64,000 bases of DNA, taken from assembly GCA_965366625.1 (NCBI GenBank), contig CBDUGP010000001.1, positions 248,001 to 312,000 of the forward strand, in the 5' to 3' direction. Positions 35,674 to 43,902 of the stretch are shown one piece after another. Under the pieces are notes generated by a model. That model had not been told where the DNA came from. It ran no database searches and saw only the letters and a list, made by a program, of their open reading frames with translations. A program made the position numbers and the translations under genes. Each line of letters starts with the position of its first letter. The first letter of the stretch is position 1. This stretch comes from JAUIJL01 sp965366625. GTDB lineage: Bacteria > Acidobacteriota > Thermoanaerobaculia > Multivoradales > J023.

Positions 35674-35757
35674 GTTGCCGAAGCCATGTTGCCGAAGCCA
35701 TGTTGCCGAAGCCAGGTTGCCGAAGCCAGGTTGCCGAAGCCCGGTTGCTGAGCAAAG
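35674..35757. repeat. 14-bp tandem repeat, five copies plus one degenerate
   Basis: The unit GTTGCCGAAGCCAT/G recurs head to tail at 35674, 35688, 35702, 35716 and 35730, with single-base variants at the end. A degraded sixth copy sits at 35744-35757. It lies in the 296-bp gap between the GMC and sigma-factor genes and ends about 95 bp before the sigma factor start. Confidence 0.9.
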
Positions 35758-35852
35758 GTTTGCGGAACTTTGTGCCCGGAAGAAAACCCGCAGGAAAGTC
35801 GTATTGAAAGTATACGTGGGCTTTACCCCTGACTCTCACCCTGGAGGTTTTC

Positions 35853-36464
35853 ATGGTTTCTGCGGACCCAAGTCTGAATGCCGAGACGGTGTCTCGCCGC
35901 TCGGAAGAGAAAATTACCGACCTGCTGTCGGAATGGAGCCAAGGAGACTCAGCTTCCTTCGATCACTTGTGGCCGCTGGTTTACGACGATCTACGTGAAA
36001 TCGCTTCCCGATATCTCACCGACGAGCGGGCTGAAATCAGTCTCCAGGCGACCGATGTCGTGCACGAAGCCTACTTCCGGCTGGTCACCCACCATCGAAT
36101 CCAATGGCAGAGCCGATCCCACTTCCTCGCTATTGCGGCCAAGATCATGCGCAGGCTTTTGGTAGATCACGCTCGTCGCCAGCTTGCGGCCAAGCGGGGC
36201 GGCCGGGGAGTTCAGGTACCCCTCGAAGAGGTGAAAACCATGTCGCTGGACCGTCCCGAGGAATGGTTGCGTTTGGATCACGCGCTGGAAGAGCTGGCGA
36301 CCTCTGATCCGGTCAAGGCGAAAATCGTCGAGCTACGGTTTTTTGACGGCCTATCGATTGGAGAAACGGCGGCGGTGATCGGATATTCGAGAGCTACGGT
36401 TGTTCGTCAATGGCGCCTAGCCAAAGCCTGGCTGCTACGGTCGGTGGTCGCGGACGCTTCCTAG
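35853..36464 (+). CDS. ECF-like sigma factor (TIGR02999 type)
   Basis: 203 residues; ATG 35853 has GGAGG six bases upstream. Region 2 carries WPLVYDDLREIASRYL and LQATDVVHEAYFRLV. Region 4 is a helix-turn-helix (FFDGLSIGETAAVIGYSRATVVRQW). This ECF-like group is expanded in Acidobacteria and Planctomycetes, where it is often followed by a serine/threonine kinase gene. Here no kinase follows and the next gene is convergent, so it looks orphaned. It should direct RNA polymerase to an unknown regulon. Its last 30 bp overlap the 3' end of the convergent gene. Confidence 0.93.
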   Translation: MVSADPSLNAETVSRRSEEKITDLLSEWSQGDSASFDHLWPLVYDDLREIASRYLTDERAEISLQATDVVHEAYFRLVTHHRIQWQSRSHFLAIAAKIMRRLLVDHARRQLAAKRGGRGVQVPLEEVKTMSLDRPEEWLRLDHALEELATSDPVKAKIVELRFFDGLSIGETAAVIGYSRATVVRQWRLAKAWLLRSVVADAS

Positions 36465-37079
36465 GTCGAACTTATCGGGGCCGGTCGTGGTCTCTGCGTC
36501 GGTGGTCATGGACGGTGTGGTGTCGGCCAAGTCCAAACCGAATCGCCGGCAAAGGTCTTGGGCTCGTTCCTCCGCAGCCTTGGACCCCATGGGATAACCG
36601 ATGCGAAATCGTAGTGGGGCAGCCGCAGCCGGGGCAGCCGCAGCCGCCGGCTCTGGGCTCGGTAGCTCCACGCTCAGGATCAATTTGTGGCTGCGCAGAG
36701 GAGAACTCACCAAGCCCGGATCCCCCTGGTGTCCTTCGATGCTGAGCCCAAGCCGTGCTTGATCCTCCGGCAAAGACCCGCCGTGACCCTTGCTGTAGGA
36801 CTCTGAGAAGGTCGGCGGCCCCAAACGCAAGCCCTGTCGGTAGGTCAAGCGCCTGGTCTCGCCGTCCAATTTCAACTCGTGGGTTTTCAAGGCCAGAGCC
36901 GCTTGCCAAAGGCTCAGAGAGGCGAACAGCCAGGGGGCGATCCGGAGAGGCGTCAGCCAAAAAGCCCCTAGGCTGAGCAGGGCGAAAACCCCGGCGGCCA
37001 ATCCGGATGGCAGGTTCGAAGCGGCCAAAACCAAGGAGCTCTTGTGGTCGACTTTGAGGGGCAGGAGGATCTCGGACAT
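36435..37079 (-). CDS. Small membrane protein of unknown function
   Basis: 214 residues. Two hydrophobic segments (LAAGVFALLSLGAFWLTPL and IAPWLFASLSLWQAALAL) lie near residues 27-65. A soluble part follows that begins ELKLDGETRRLTYRQGL, which resembles PH-like membrane-proximal folds. An Ala/Pro run (PEPAAAAAPAAAAPLRF) breaks the C-terminal half. No homologue is recognised. It starts 2 bp after the ychF stop, so the two are probably cotranscribed. Its 3' end overlaps the sigma-factor gene by 30 bp tail to tail. Confidence 0.7.
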   Translation of the reverse strand: MSEILLPLKVDHKSSLVLAASNLPSGLAAGVFALLSLGAFWLTPLRIAPWLFASLSLWQAALALKTHELKLDGETRRLTYRQGLRLGPPTFSESYSKGHGGSLPEDQARLGLSIEGHQGDPGLVSSPLRSHKLILSVELPSPEPAAAAAPAAAAPLRFRIGYPMGSKAAEERAQDLCRRFGLDLADTTPSMTTDAETTTGPDKFDLGSVRDHRP

Positions 37080-37081
37080 GC

Positions 37082-38173
37082 TCAGACGTTGAAGAGGAAG
37101 TGCACGACCTCGCCGTCTTGAACGATGTATTCCTTGCCTTCGGAACGTTTGCGCCCGGCTTCCTTGGCGCCTTGCTCGCCACCGAGCTCGATGTATTCGG
37201 GATAGGACACGATCTCAGCGCGGATAAAACCCCGCTGGAAATCGGTGTGGATCGCGGCGGCAGCCTCGGGTGCGGTGGCGCCGACCCGAATCGTCCAGGC
37301 GCGGACCTCTTTGACGCCGGCTGTGAAGTAAGTCTGCAGTCCCAGGAGGTTGTAACCGGCTCGGATGACCCGATTCAAACCCGGTTCCTCCATGCCCATG
37401 TCGGCGAGGAATTCTTCTTTTTCGTCGTCGTCGAGTTCGGCAATTTCCGATTCGAGCTTGCCGCAAACCGCCACGACCCCGGCGCCCTCTGTTTCGGCCA
37501 TGGTGCGGACGCTGTCCAATAACGGGTTGTTCTCGAAACCATCCTCATCGACGTTGGCGATGTACATCACCGGTTTGGCGGTCAGAAGATGGAAGCCCTT
37601 GACCCGGGCTCGCTCGCTGGTGTCGAGGGTCAAGCTGCGGACCGGCATCCCTTCATTGAGGTGAGCGACGACTTTTTCCAGAACCGCCTTTTCTTGGATC
37701 GCGGTTTTGTCCTGGCTTTTGGCGCTGCGGGCGGCCTTTTGCAGCGCTTTCTCACAGGTTTGAAGGTCCGCGAGGATCAGCTCTGTATTGATGATCTCGG
37801 CGTCGTCGGTGGGCGATACCTTGCCCGACACATGGACTACGTTGTCGTCTTCGAAACAACGTACCACGTGGGCGATGGCATGGGTTTCGCGGATGTGAGC
37901 CAGGAATTGATTGCCTAGGCCTTCACCCTTGGACGCGCCGGCCACCAAGCCGGCGATGTCGACGAAGGTCATGGTGGCGGGAACTACTTTTTGCGGATTG
38001 ACGATATCCGCCAGCTCCTGAAGCCGCGGGTCCGGCACGGGAACCACACCGGTGTTGGGCTCGATGGTGCAAAAGGGGAAGTTTTCAGCGTCGATGCCGG
38101 CTTTGGTCAAAGCATTGAAAAGAGTGGACTTGCCGACATTTGGCAGGCCTACGATGCCGCAGTTGAAACCCAT
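37082..38173 (-). CDS. ychF: Redox-regulated ATPase YchF (Obg-like)
   Basis: 363 residues, the normal length. The P-loop GLPNVGKST is at residues 8-16. The G4 region departs from NKxD, as expected for YchF, which prefers ATP over GTP. A coiled-coil insert (about 130-200) and a C-terminal TGS domain (IRAEIVSYPEYIELGG and GKEYIVQDGEVVHFLFNV) complete the family layout. YchF binds ribosomes and modulates the oxidative stress response. It begins a two-gene unit with the small membrane protein downstream. Confidence 0.97.
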   Translation of the reverse strand: MGFNCGIVGLPNVGKSTLFNALTKAGIDAENFPFCTIEPNTGVVPVPDPRLQELADIVNPQKVVPATMTFVDIAGLVAGASKGEGLGNQFLAHIRETHAIAHVVRCFEDDNVVHVSGKVSPTDDAEIINTELILADLQTCEKALQKAARSAKSQDKTAIQEKAVLEKVVAHLNEGMPVRSLTLDTSERARVKGFHLLTAKPVMYIANVDEDGFENNPLLDSVRTMAETEGAGVVAVCGKLESEIAELDDDEKEEFLADMGMEEPGLNRVIRAGYNLLGLQTYFTAGVKEVRAWTIRVGATAPEAAAAIHTDFQRGFIRAEIVSYPEYIELGGEQGAKEAGRKRSEGKEYIVQDGEVVHFLFNV

Positions 38174-38398
38174 GATTTTTCGATCCTATGTAAAACCCGC
38201 TAGGCAGGATTGTGGAGTGGGGGCACGCGCCGACCGCTGAAGAAGCCATCTAGGGCTTGTTGACTCCGGGCTGTGCAGCGGAGGCGGGATCGGCGGCTTG
38301 TTGGAATGGCGGTGATCCGGGGGGCCGGAAAGCAAGCTCGGCGCCCCAGGTAATCGGCTCATTCTACATCGAAAACCCCTGTGCCGCATCTCTAACGG

Positions 38399-39358
38399 TC
38401 AGGTCAAGCGCTTGAGAATCGCTAGGCATTGGGAACGGTAGCCCGACCCGAACAGGTTGAGGTGGTTGAGCAGGTGATAGAGCTGATAGAGGTCGAGCCG
38501 CTGCTCGGCTCCGGGAGCGAGGGGCCAAGCGTCTTCGTAAGCTTCGAAGAAGCTGCGCTCGAAGCCGCCGAATAGATGGCACATGGCCAGCTCCGCTTCC
38601 CGATGGCCGTAGTAGGCGGCTGGGTCGATCAACACCGGCTCGCCCTGGGCATCGACCATGAAATTGCCCGACCAGAGGTCGCCATGCAGCAGGGACGGCG
38701 GCTCCGTGACGGAACCGATCAACTCCGGCAATCGATCGATCAGCCGTTCGGCACAGACTTCCAGTTCCGGGTCTGAAAACCCTCGCCGGCGAGCTAAACG
38801 CAGTTGGTGGCCCAATCGATGCTCGGCCCAAAAATCCACCCAATCGGCGGTCCAGGGATTGGGTTGGGCGGTGGCCCCGAGGTAGTTGTCGTGGGCAAAT
38901 CCGAATTGATGGGCGGTAGCTTTGCGGTGCAGGTTCGCGAGGCGTCGGCCGAAATCTGGGAAGAAACTCCTCTTGGGACGGCCGGGTTGGATGGCTTCCA
39001 AGATCAAGAACGAGCAGCCGGCCCCATCCTCGGCCCCATCCTCGGCCTCGACTCCATCCTCGACTCCATCCTCGACTTCGTTCTCGACGCCGAGCACTTG
39101 CGGCACCCTGAGCGCTCCGGCCTCGCCCAAGGCGGCAAGTCCTTCCGCTTCCCGCTTGAAGACGTCAACACCGGTCCCCGCGGTCGGCAGCGAGCCGACG
39201 ATCGATTTGAGAAATACCGACGAGCCGTCGTGCAGCTCGAGCATCAGGGTCCGGTGAATGCAGCCCCCGGAGACGGGAGTGGCCGAAACGATCCGATCGG
39301 ATTGACCGATCGCGGCAAGCCGAGCTTCGACTCGTCGGCGCAAGGGGGCTTCGAGCAT
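38399..39358 (-). CDS. Fructosamine kinase / ketosamine-3-kinase family
   Basis: 319 residues from ATG 39358; an upstream in-frame extension would overlap the phosphatase gene and is rejected. The kinase-like fold shows VSGGCIHRTLMLEL at the N-terminus, the catalytic loop LLHGDLWSGNFMVD and the metal aspartate in VLIDPAAYYGHREAELAM. These identify bacterial fructosamine-3-kinase homologues, which phosphorylate sugars attached to amines and so reverse glycation. An acidic insert (NEVEDGVEDGVEAEDGAEDG) at about residue 100-120 is encoded by 12-bp tandem repeats. It follows the phosphatase gene by 20 bp on the same strand, a common and sensible pairing. Confidence 0.9.
   Translation of the reverse strand: MLEAPLRRRVEARLAAIGQSDRIVSATPVSGGCIHRTLMLELHDGSSVFLKSIVGSLPTAGTGVDVFKREAEGLAALGEAGALRVPQVLGVENEVEDGVEDGVEAEDGAEDGAGCSFLILEAIQPGRPKRSFFPDFGRRLANLHRKATAHQFGFAHDNYLGATAQPNPWTADWVDFWAEHRLGHQLRLARRRGFSDPELEVCAERLIDRLPELIGSVTEPPSLLHGDLWSGNFMVDAQGEPVLIDPAAYYGHREAELAMCHLFGGFERSFFEAYEDAWPLAPGAEQRLDLYQLYHLLNHLNLFGSGYRSQCLAILKRLT
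39020..39087. repeat. 12-bp in-frame tandem repeats inside the fructosamine kinase gene
   Basis: GGCCCCATCCTC is duplicated, then GACTCCATCCTC is duplicated, with partial copies at both ends. They encode the DGVE/DGAE repeats of the acidic insert. The 12-bp period keeps the reading frame. Confidence 0.8.
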
Positions 39359-39378
39359 TGCCACAGCCTGACAGCCTG

Positions 39379-39858
39379 TTAGGAGGCGGAGCCCAGCATT
39401 CGGTCGAGGATCTCGGGGCAAGCTTGCTCGATCATGTCGAGCACGGTTTCGAAGCCTTCTGGACCGCCGTAGTAGGGGTCGGGTACGTCGATGGGTCCAC
39501 CTTCGGGCAGGAAGCTCGACAGCAGCCGGACTTGACCTTCTTGTGCGCCGCCGAGCGCGATGATGTCCGAAAAATTCTCTCGATCCATGGCTACGATCAG
39601 ATCGAATCGGTCGAAATCCTGAGGCGTGATTTGGCGCGCTTTGCCCGCCAGCTCGTATCCCCTTCGTGCTGCGGCCTCGGTCATGCGCGCATCGGGCGAA
39701 TTTCCCGTGTGGTAGGAAATCGTGCCGGCTGAGTCGATGTGAATCATCTCACTCAGTCCGCGACCGTCCACGTAGGCCTTGAATAGGCCTTCTCCGGTGG
39801 GCGACCGGCAGATATTTCCCATGCAAACAAAGAGAACGCTGTGGGTTTTGTGCATCAT
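39379..39858 (-). CDS. Low-molecular-weight protein-tyrosine phosphatase
   Basis: 159 residues from the double ATG at 39858/39855. The active-site loop CMGNICRSP (C-x5-R) lies near residue 12-20 and the general-acid aspartate is in DVPDPYYGG near 118. This small cytosolic phosphatase family removes phosphate from tyrosines. Some members also act beside fructosamine kinase genes, with which they are often paired, to remove phosphate from ribulosamine precursors. Longer in-frame codons upstream run into the sulfatase gene and are rejected. The 64-bp spacer from the sulfatase gene contains a GGAATT microsatellite. Confidence 0.94.
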   Translation of the reverse strand: MMHKTHSVLFVCMGNICRSPTGEGLFKAYVDGRGLSEMIHIDSAGTISYHTGNSPDARMTEAAARRGYELAGKARQITPQDFDRFDLIVAMDRENFSDIIALGGAQEGQVRLLSSFLPEGGPIDVPDPYYGGPEGFETVLDMIEQACPEILDRMLGSAS

Positions 39859-39868
39859 CAGCTTTCGT

Positions 39869-39892
39869 GGAATTGGAATTGGAATTGGAATT
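39869..39892. repeat. GGAATT hexanucleotide repeat, four copies
   Basis: Four perfect GGAATT units stand in line from 39869 to 39892 (AATTCC on the coding strand). They begin 11 bp upstream of the phosphatase start codon, in the spacer after the sulfatase-like gene, and so overlap the region where the ribosome site should be. Confidence 0.9.
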
Positions 39893-39922
39893 GGCAGTGG
39901 CAGGGCTGGGCTCGACTTCAGC

Positions 39923-41362
39923 TCAAAAGACGTATCCCAGGGACTCCATCTTCTTTCGCGCTTCTTCGTTGGTGGACGTGCCCAATTCGACTCTTTTACG
40001 ACGATCTGCGCTCCAGCGGTCCAGCAATTCGAGATATTCGGGGACTTGCGGGTCGTCTGTGAGGGGAGTGAGTTCCTTGGGATCGCTCGACAAATCGTAG
40101 AAGTAAGTGAGTTCACCGCCGTTGGGGGTGGGGTAGGTGGTCAACTTGTGATCCCCTGTTTTTACGGTGGTGGCAAGCCGGCTCTCGTCGAGCTTTTGAC
40201 CTTCGAATTCAAAAATGAAGCTGGCGACCGTACATTCGGCGAATTCAGCCCGCTTTCCCCGATCGGTTTCACCCCGCATCAAAGGCAGGAGGCTGCGGCC
40301 CTGGTTACCCGCCAACGAAGAAGGATCGAATCCCAAAAGCTCCAACAAAGTTCCGGGAAAATCCACCAAGCCAACCAGTCCACCGACCCTACGAGCTGGA
40401 ACGTCAGGGGCGCGCAAGATGGCGGCGATGCGAGTCTGTTCTTCGAATAGCCGTGATCCGTGGTCGAAGGGGTAAACGAGCCTCTCCCCCAAGGTCTCGC
40501 CGTGGTCCGAAATCACCAAAACCACTGTTTTTTCGAGATCGATTTCGTCCAGCAGTCGACCGAGGTGGCGATCGACGTAGAGAATGCCGGCGTCGTAGTG
40601 ATCCACATAGATTTGGACGTCGGTGACGATGCCACCGGTCACCGGATCCAATTTGCGCTGATACTCGGGCACTCGGTGGGCCCACGGGCCGTGCTTGTCG
40701 GACTCAAACTGCTTGATCAGCCGTTCTGGAGGCTCGTAGGGTCCGTGGGCGTCATAGAGATGAACCCACAGGAATCGTTGACGGGTCTCATTGTCCTTCA
40801 ACCACGCCAGCGCGTTCTCGACCGTGACCGCGCCGTTGCGTCTGAGGGACTTCAGGTCGTCGTCGTAGACGTCGAAGCTCCGGGCCAGCCCGCTCATCGG
40901 ATCGGTGAGCGGAAAACCGCTGACGAACGCCCCTGCGGCGTATCCTTGGTCTCTCAACAAGGTTCCCAGGGTGTCTAGGTCTTCGGGGATGAGTTCACCG
41001 TTGCGCCGGACTCCGTGGGAATGGGGATATTGACCCGTCAAAAGGCTCGTATGAGCAGGTCCGGTGGTGATCGCCTGGCTCATGGCATTGTCGAAGACCA
41101 CCGAATCTTGCGCCAGGGCATCCATGTAGGGAGAGGTCGGCCGATCGTAACCGTAGACCCCGAGGTGATCGGGACGGACGGTATCCAACGTCACAATCAC
41201 CAAATCCTTTTTTTCCGGCGAGCACCCAGTGCAGAGCCAAACCGACGCCAGCAACGCTAGAATGCGCCAATTCCTGTCGATTAGTCTTTTTCCCTCGGGG
41301 ACGTTTTTTTTGGCGATGGAGCTGAAACGAGCTGAAAGCGTTCGTCGAATAGAGGCTGACAT
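39923..41362 (-). CDS. Sulfatase-like lipoprotein of the alkaline phosphatase superfamily, formylglycine cysteine absent
   Basis: 479 residues from ATG 41362, which has GGGAGA six bases upstream. The N-terminus has a hydrophobic stretch ending LCTGC47, a somewhat atypical lipobox. Metal ligands follow in TLDTVRPDHLGVYGY (Asp60, Asp65) and later in VVLVISDHGETLGER. At the nucleophile site sulfatases have C/S-x-P-x-R; here it is T100-G-P-A-H104 (ITTGPAHTSLLTGQYP). A formylglycine cannot form, so the enzyme probably uses threonine, as in superfamily phosphatases or phosphodiesterases. Start of a possible three-gene unit with the phosphatase and fructosamine kinase genes. Confidence 0.9.
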   Translation of the reverse strand: MSASIRRTLSARFSSIAKKNVPEGKRLIDRNWRILALLASVWLCTGCSPEKKDLVIVTLDTVRPDHLGVYGYDRPTSPYMDALAQDSVVFDNAMSQAITTGPAHTSLLTGQYPHSHGVRRNGELIPEDLDTLGTLLRDQGYAAGAFVSGFPLTDPMSGLARSFDVYDDDLKSLRRNGAVTVENALAWLKDNETRQRFLWVHLYDAHGPYEPPERLIKQFESDKHGPWAHRVPEYQRKLDPVTGGIVTDVQIYVDHYDAGILYVDRHLGRLLDEIDLEKTVVLVISDHGETLGERLVYPFDHGSRLFEEQTRIAAILRAPDVPARRVGGLVGLVDFPGTLLELLGFDPSSLAGNQGRSLLPLMRGETDRGKRAEFAECTVASFIFEFEGQKLDESRLATTVKTGDHKLTTYPTPNGGELTYFYDLSSDPKELTPLTDDPQVPEYLELLDRWSADRRKRVELGTSTNEEARKKMESLGYVF

Positions 41363-41537
41363 CAGGTCTCCCAACCGAAGGCATTGGCATAGAGATCGCG
41401 AGGATCCAGGGGACGGGGGTGGCGGGGGTGGTCGGCGGTAAAATTCGCTCGCGGACCGGCCGTAGCGTATCCTCGACGTGAACAATTGTCGACGGCTCGC
41501 GGTGCACCACGCGGGCAAAAAATACTAGGAGAGTCAG

Positions 41538-42878
41538 ATGGAATTGAAGACCAGGGCCCGGGCTCGTCGTGAGATCTTTTTTCGCCTGTCGATCATCGGG
41601 ATTTTGATCGGTTTCGGCGCTGTGAGCAGCCAAGCCGATACGTGGATCCAAGCCGGTCGGCTGATCGACGGTGTGTCGGACCAAGTCCAAGTGGAAAAGA
41701 CGGTGGTGATCAGTGACGGAAAAATCGTTGAGATCCTGGATGGTTTCCAGACACCCGATGAGGCCGAAGGCGGCGGTGACGAGGTGATCGATCTTCGGCA
41801 GTCGACGGTGCTGCCCGGGTTGATCGATTTGCATACCCACCTGAGCCACCAAGGTAGCAAGGATTCCTACAGCGAGCGGTTCCGCAAGAATGTTTCGGAC
41901 TATTCCATTGAAGCGGTCGTTTTTGCCGAGCGGACGCTGATGGCGGGTTTTACCACCGTGCGCGATGTGGGAGATGGTCTCGGAGTCACCGTGGCGTTGC
42001 GCAAGGCGATCGGCGCCGGGCTGATCCCCGGCCCGCGGATCCTCACGGCTACTAATTCTTTGGCCACCACCGGTGGCCACGCCGATCCCACCAACGGGGT
42101 GCGGCAGGATTTGATGGGCGATCCCGGCCCTGAGCGAGGGGTCGTCAACAGCGTGGAGGACGCCAAAAAAGCAGTCCGTCAGAGGTATAAGGAAGGCGCG
42201 GATCTCATCAAGATCACGGCCACCGGCGGTGTGCTGAGCTTTGCCAAGAATGGCCAGAATCCCCAATTCACCGAAGAAGAGATCCGCGCGGTCGTTGAGA
42301 CCGCCGCCGACTACGGCTTTCACGTGGCTGCTCATGCCCACGGTGCGGAGGGTATGAAGCGGGCGATCCGAGCCGGTGTGCGGACGATCGAGCATGGCAC
42401 TTATCTCGACGACGAGGCCATGGATCTGATGATCCAACACGGCACCTATTTGGTGCCTACTTTGTTGGCCGGCGATCACGTCGCCGGCAAGGCTGCCATC
42501 GATGGTTATTATCCCGAAATTGTTCGGGTCAAGGCCGAGGTGATCGGGCCGGTGATGAAGGAGACCTTCGGCAAGGCCTACAAGAAAGGCGTGCGCATCG
42601 CCTTCGGCACCGATAGCGGAGTTTCTCCCCACGGCGAGAATGCCCACGAGCTGACCCTGATGGTCGAGGCCGGCATGCCGGCCATGGAAGCTATTCAAGC
42701 GGCCACCTCCGTGGCGGCTCGGGTGCTCGACTTACAGGACGAACTCGGCTCGATCGAGGTCGGCAAAGCCGCGGATCTGGTGGCGGTAGAGGGCGATCCG
42801 ATCGAGAGCATCGAGTTGCTCGAAAGGGTGGCCTTCGTGATGCGCCTGGGCGAGGTTTATAAGAGGTCCGAGAACTAG
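41538..42878 (+). CDS. Exported amidohydrolase (imidazolonepropionase / prolidase-like)
   Basis: 446 residues; ATG 41538 follows AGGAGAG. A signal peptide (IIGILIGFGAVSSQA) is followed by a TIM-barrel metal-dependent hydrolase: metal histidines His99 and His101 in LPGLIDLHTHLS, a likely carboxylated lysine in ADLIKITATGG, then HVAAHAHGAEG, TIEHGTYLD and the aspartate in FGTDSGVSPHG. The group includes exported Xaa-Pro and Xaa-Arg dipeptidases. A peptide or cyclic amide is the likely substrate, in the periplasm. Divergent from the sulfatase-like gene (175 bp gap). Confidence 0.93.
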   Translation: MELKTRARARREIFFRLSIIGILIGFGAVSSQADTWIQAGRLIDGVSDQVQVEKTVVISDGKIVEILDGFQTPDEAEGGGDEVIDLRQSTVLPGLIDLHTHLSHQGSKDSYSERFRKNVSDYSIEAVVFAERTLMAGFTTVRDVGDGLGVTVALRKAIGAGLIPGPRILTATNSLATTGGHADPTNGVRQDLMGDPGPERGVVNSVEDAKKAVRQRYKEGADLIKITATGGVLSFAKNGQNPQFTEEEIRAVVETAADYGFHVAAHAHGAEGMKRAIRAGVRTIEHGTYLDDEAMDLMIQHGTYLVPTLLAGDHVAGKAAIDGYYPEIVRVKAEVIGPVMKETFGKAYKKGVRIAFGTDSGVSPHGENAHELTLMVEAGMPAMEAIQAATSVAARVLDLQDELGSIEVGKAADLVAVEGDPIESIELLERVAFVMRLGEVYKRSEN

Positions 42879-42943
42879 CCTGTTCGCCGTTGCGCGCCAA
42901 TCCGTTTTCTCACCTGCGAACGTACCCAGGAGAAGCCCCTGCC

Positions 42944-43858
42944 ATGGTCATCTCGGCCGCGGTGGGTTCGAGAAATTCGGATCGAAACGCAGGTGTCCAT
43001 ATGCGTCCGCTGATGGTTGGTTTTTGCTTGGTCGCGATGGCGGGTTTGGCGTTCTTATTCGGCCTGAGCTTGGCGCCCGCTCCGTCGAGCATGGCAGTTT
43101 CGTTGGCGGAACCGTCCCCGGGCCCCGATTCGGTTGCGCGGCGTCCCATTTTGGTGGAGCTATTCACCTCCCAGGGCTGTTCGAGCTGCCCGCCGGCCGA
43201 TGAACTCTTGGAGAGGTTGGCCGAGGACCCCAACCGCAGGGTGATCCCACTCTCTTTCCACGTGGACTATTGGAATCGACTGGGTTGGCGGGATCCCTTT
43301 TCCTCGGCGCAATGGTCCGAGCGGCAGCGTCTTTACAACGCGGCGCTGCGGACCGGTCGGGTCTACACTCCGCAATTGGTGGTCGACGGTGCCGACCACT
43401 GTGTGGGGTCCGACGTTGCGACCGTGCACAAATTGATCGATACGGCATCTCGAAGGTCCACAGGCATCCATTTAGGTCTCGAAGTCGAGCGGACGGGCAA
43501 TCGCCTGATTGCCCGGGTAGCGGCCGAGGTCGGCGGTGAGGATTTCGATACCAAGGTTTCGCTCGAATCCATCGAGCCGACGCAAGTGTGGGTCGCTTTG
43601 ACCGAGAGCGGTCTCGAGACCTCGGTCAAAACCGGCGAGAACGCCCGGCGAATGCTCAAAAACAATTTTGTCGTGAGGGCGATGCAGCCCGCCTTCAAGC
43701 TGAGCCGAGGCACCGCCTCAGGGACCGGACGAGTAGAGTTTGATCTGTTGGAAACTCTGGGGAACCAGCCGTCTCTGGATCGACTTCACATGGTCGCATT
43801 CGCTCAAGAGACTGCAACCCGACGGATTCAAGGGGCTCAGGTCTGGCCGACACCCTGA
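42944..43858 (+). CDS. DUF1223 family thioredoxin-like protein
   Basis: 304 residues if it starts at ATG 42944, behind AGGAGA about ten bases upstream; ATG 43001 (MRPLMVGFCLVAMAG) would begin directly with the membrane or signal segment and is nearly as likely. The conserved domain starts at PILVELFTSQGCSSCPPADELL, with the CxxC pair of this thioredoxin-like family, and continues through IPLSFHVDYWNRLGWRDPFSS and YTPQLVVDGAD. The function is unknown; an exported redox role is plausible. The stop codon lies within the first copy of a 14-bp tandem repeat. Confidence 0.88.
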   Translation: MVISAAVGSRNSDRNAGVHMRPLMVGFCLVAMAGLAFLFGLSLAPAPSSMAVSLAEPSPGPDSVARRPILVELFTSQGCSSCPPADELLERLAEDPNRRVIPLSFHVDYWNRLGWRDPFSSAQWSERQRLYNAALRTGRVYTPQLVVDGADHCVGSDVATVHKLIDTASRRSTGIHLGLEVERTGNRLIARVAAEVGGEDFDTKVSLESIEPTQVWVALTESGLETSVKTGENARRMLKNNFVVRAMQPAFKLSRGTASGTGRVEFDLLETLGNQPSLDRLHMVAFAQETATRRIQGAQVWPTP

Positions 43859-43902
43859 GCCCGGCACCCTGAGCCCGGCACCCTGAGCCCAGCACCTTGA
43901 GG
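43847..43902. repeat. 14-bp tandem repeat, four copies, spanning the DUF1223 stop codon
   Basis: CCGACACCCTGAGC (43847), CCGGCACCCTGAGC (43861), CCGGCACCCTGAGC (43875) and CCAGCACCTTGAGG (43889) follow each other directly. The TGA at 43856-43858 in the first copy is the stop of the DUF1223 gene. Confidence 0.9.

Noticed and set aside
35674..35757. Possible CRISPR array
   Set aside because: The 14-bp units are directly adjacent with no spacers, and no cas gene is present; it is a simple tandem repeat.
40995..42698. 567-residue reading frame on the minus strand opposite the amidohydrolase gene
   Set aside because: It lies wholly antisense to a clear enzyme (41538-42878) and to the start of the sulfatase gene, has no recognisable motif, and its composition (many His, Gln, Asp from complemented codons) is that of a shadow frame in GC-rich DNA.
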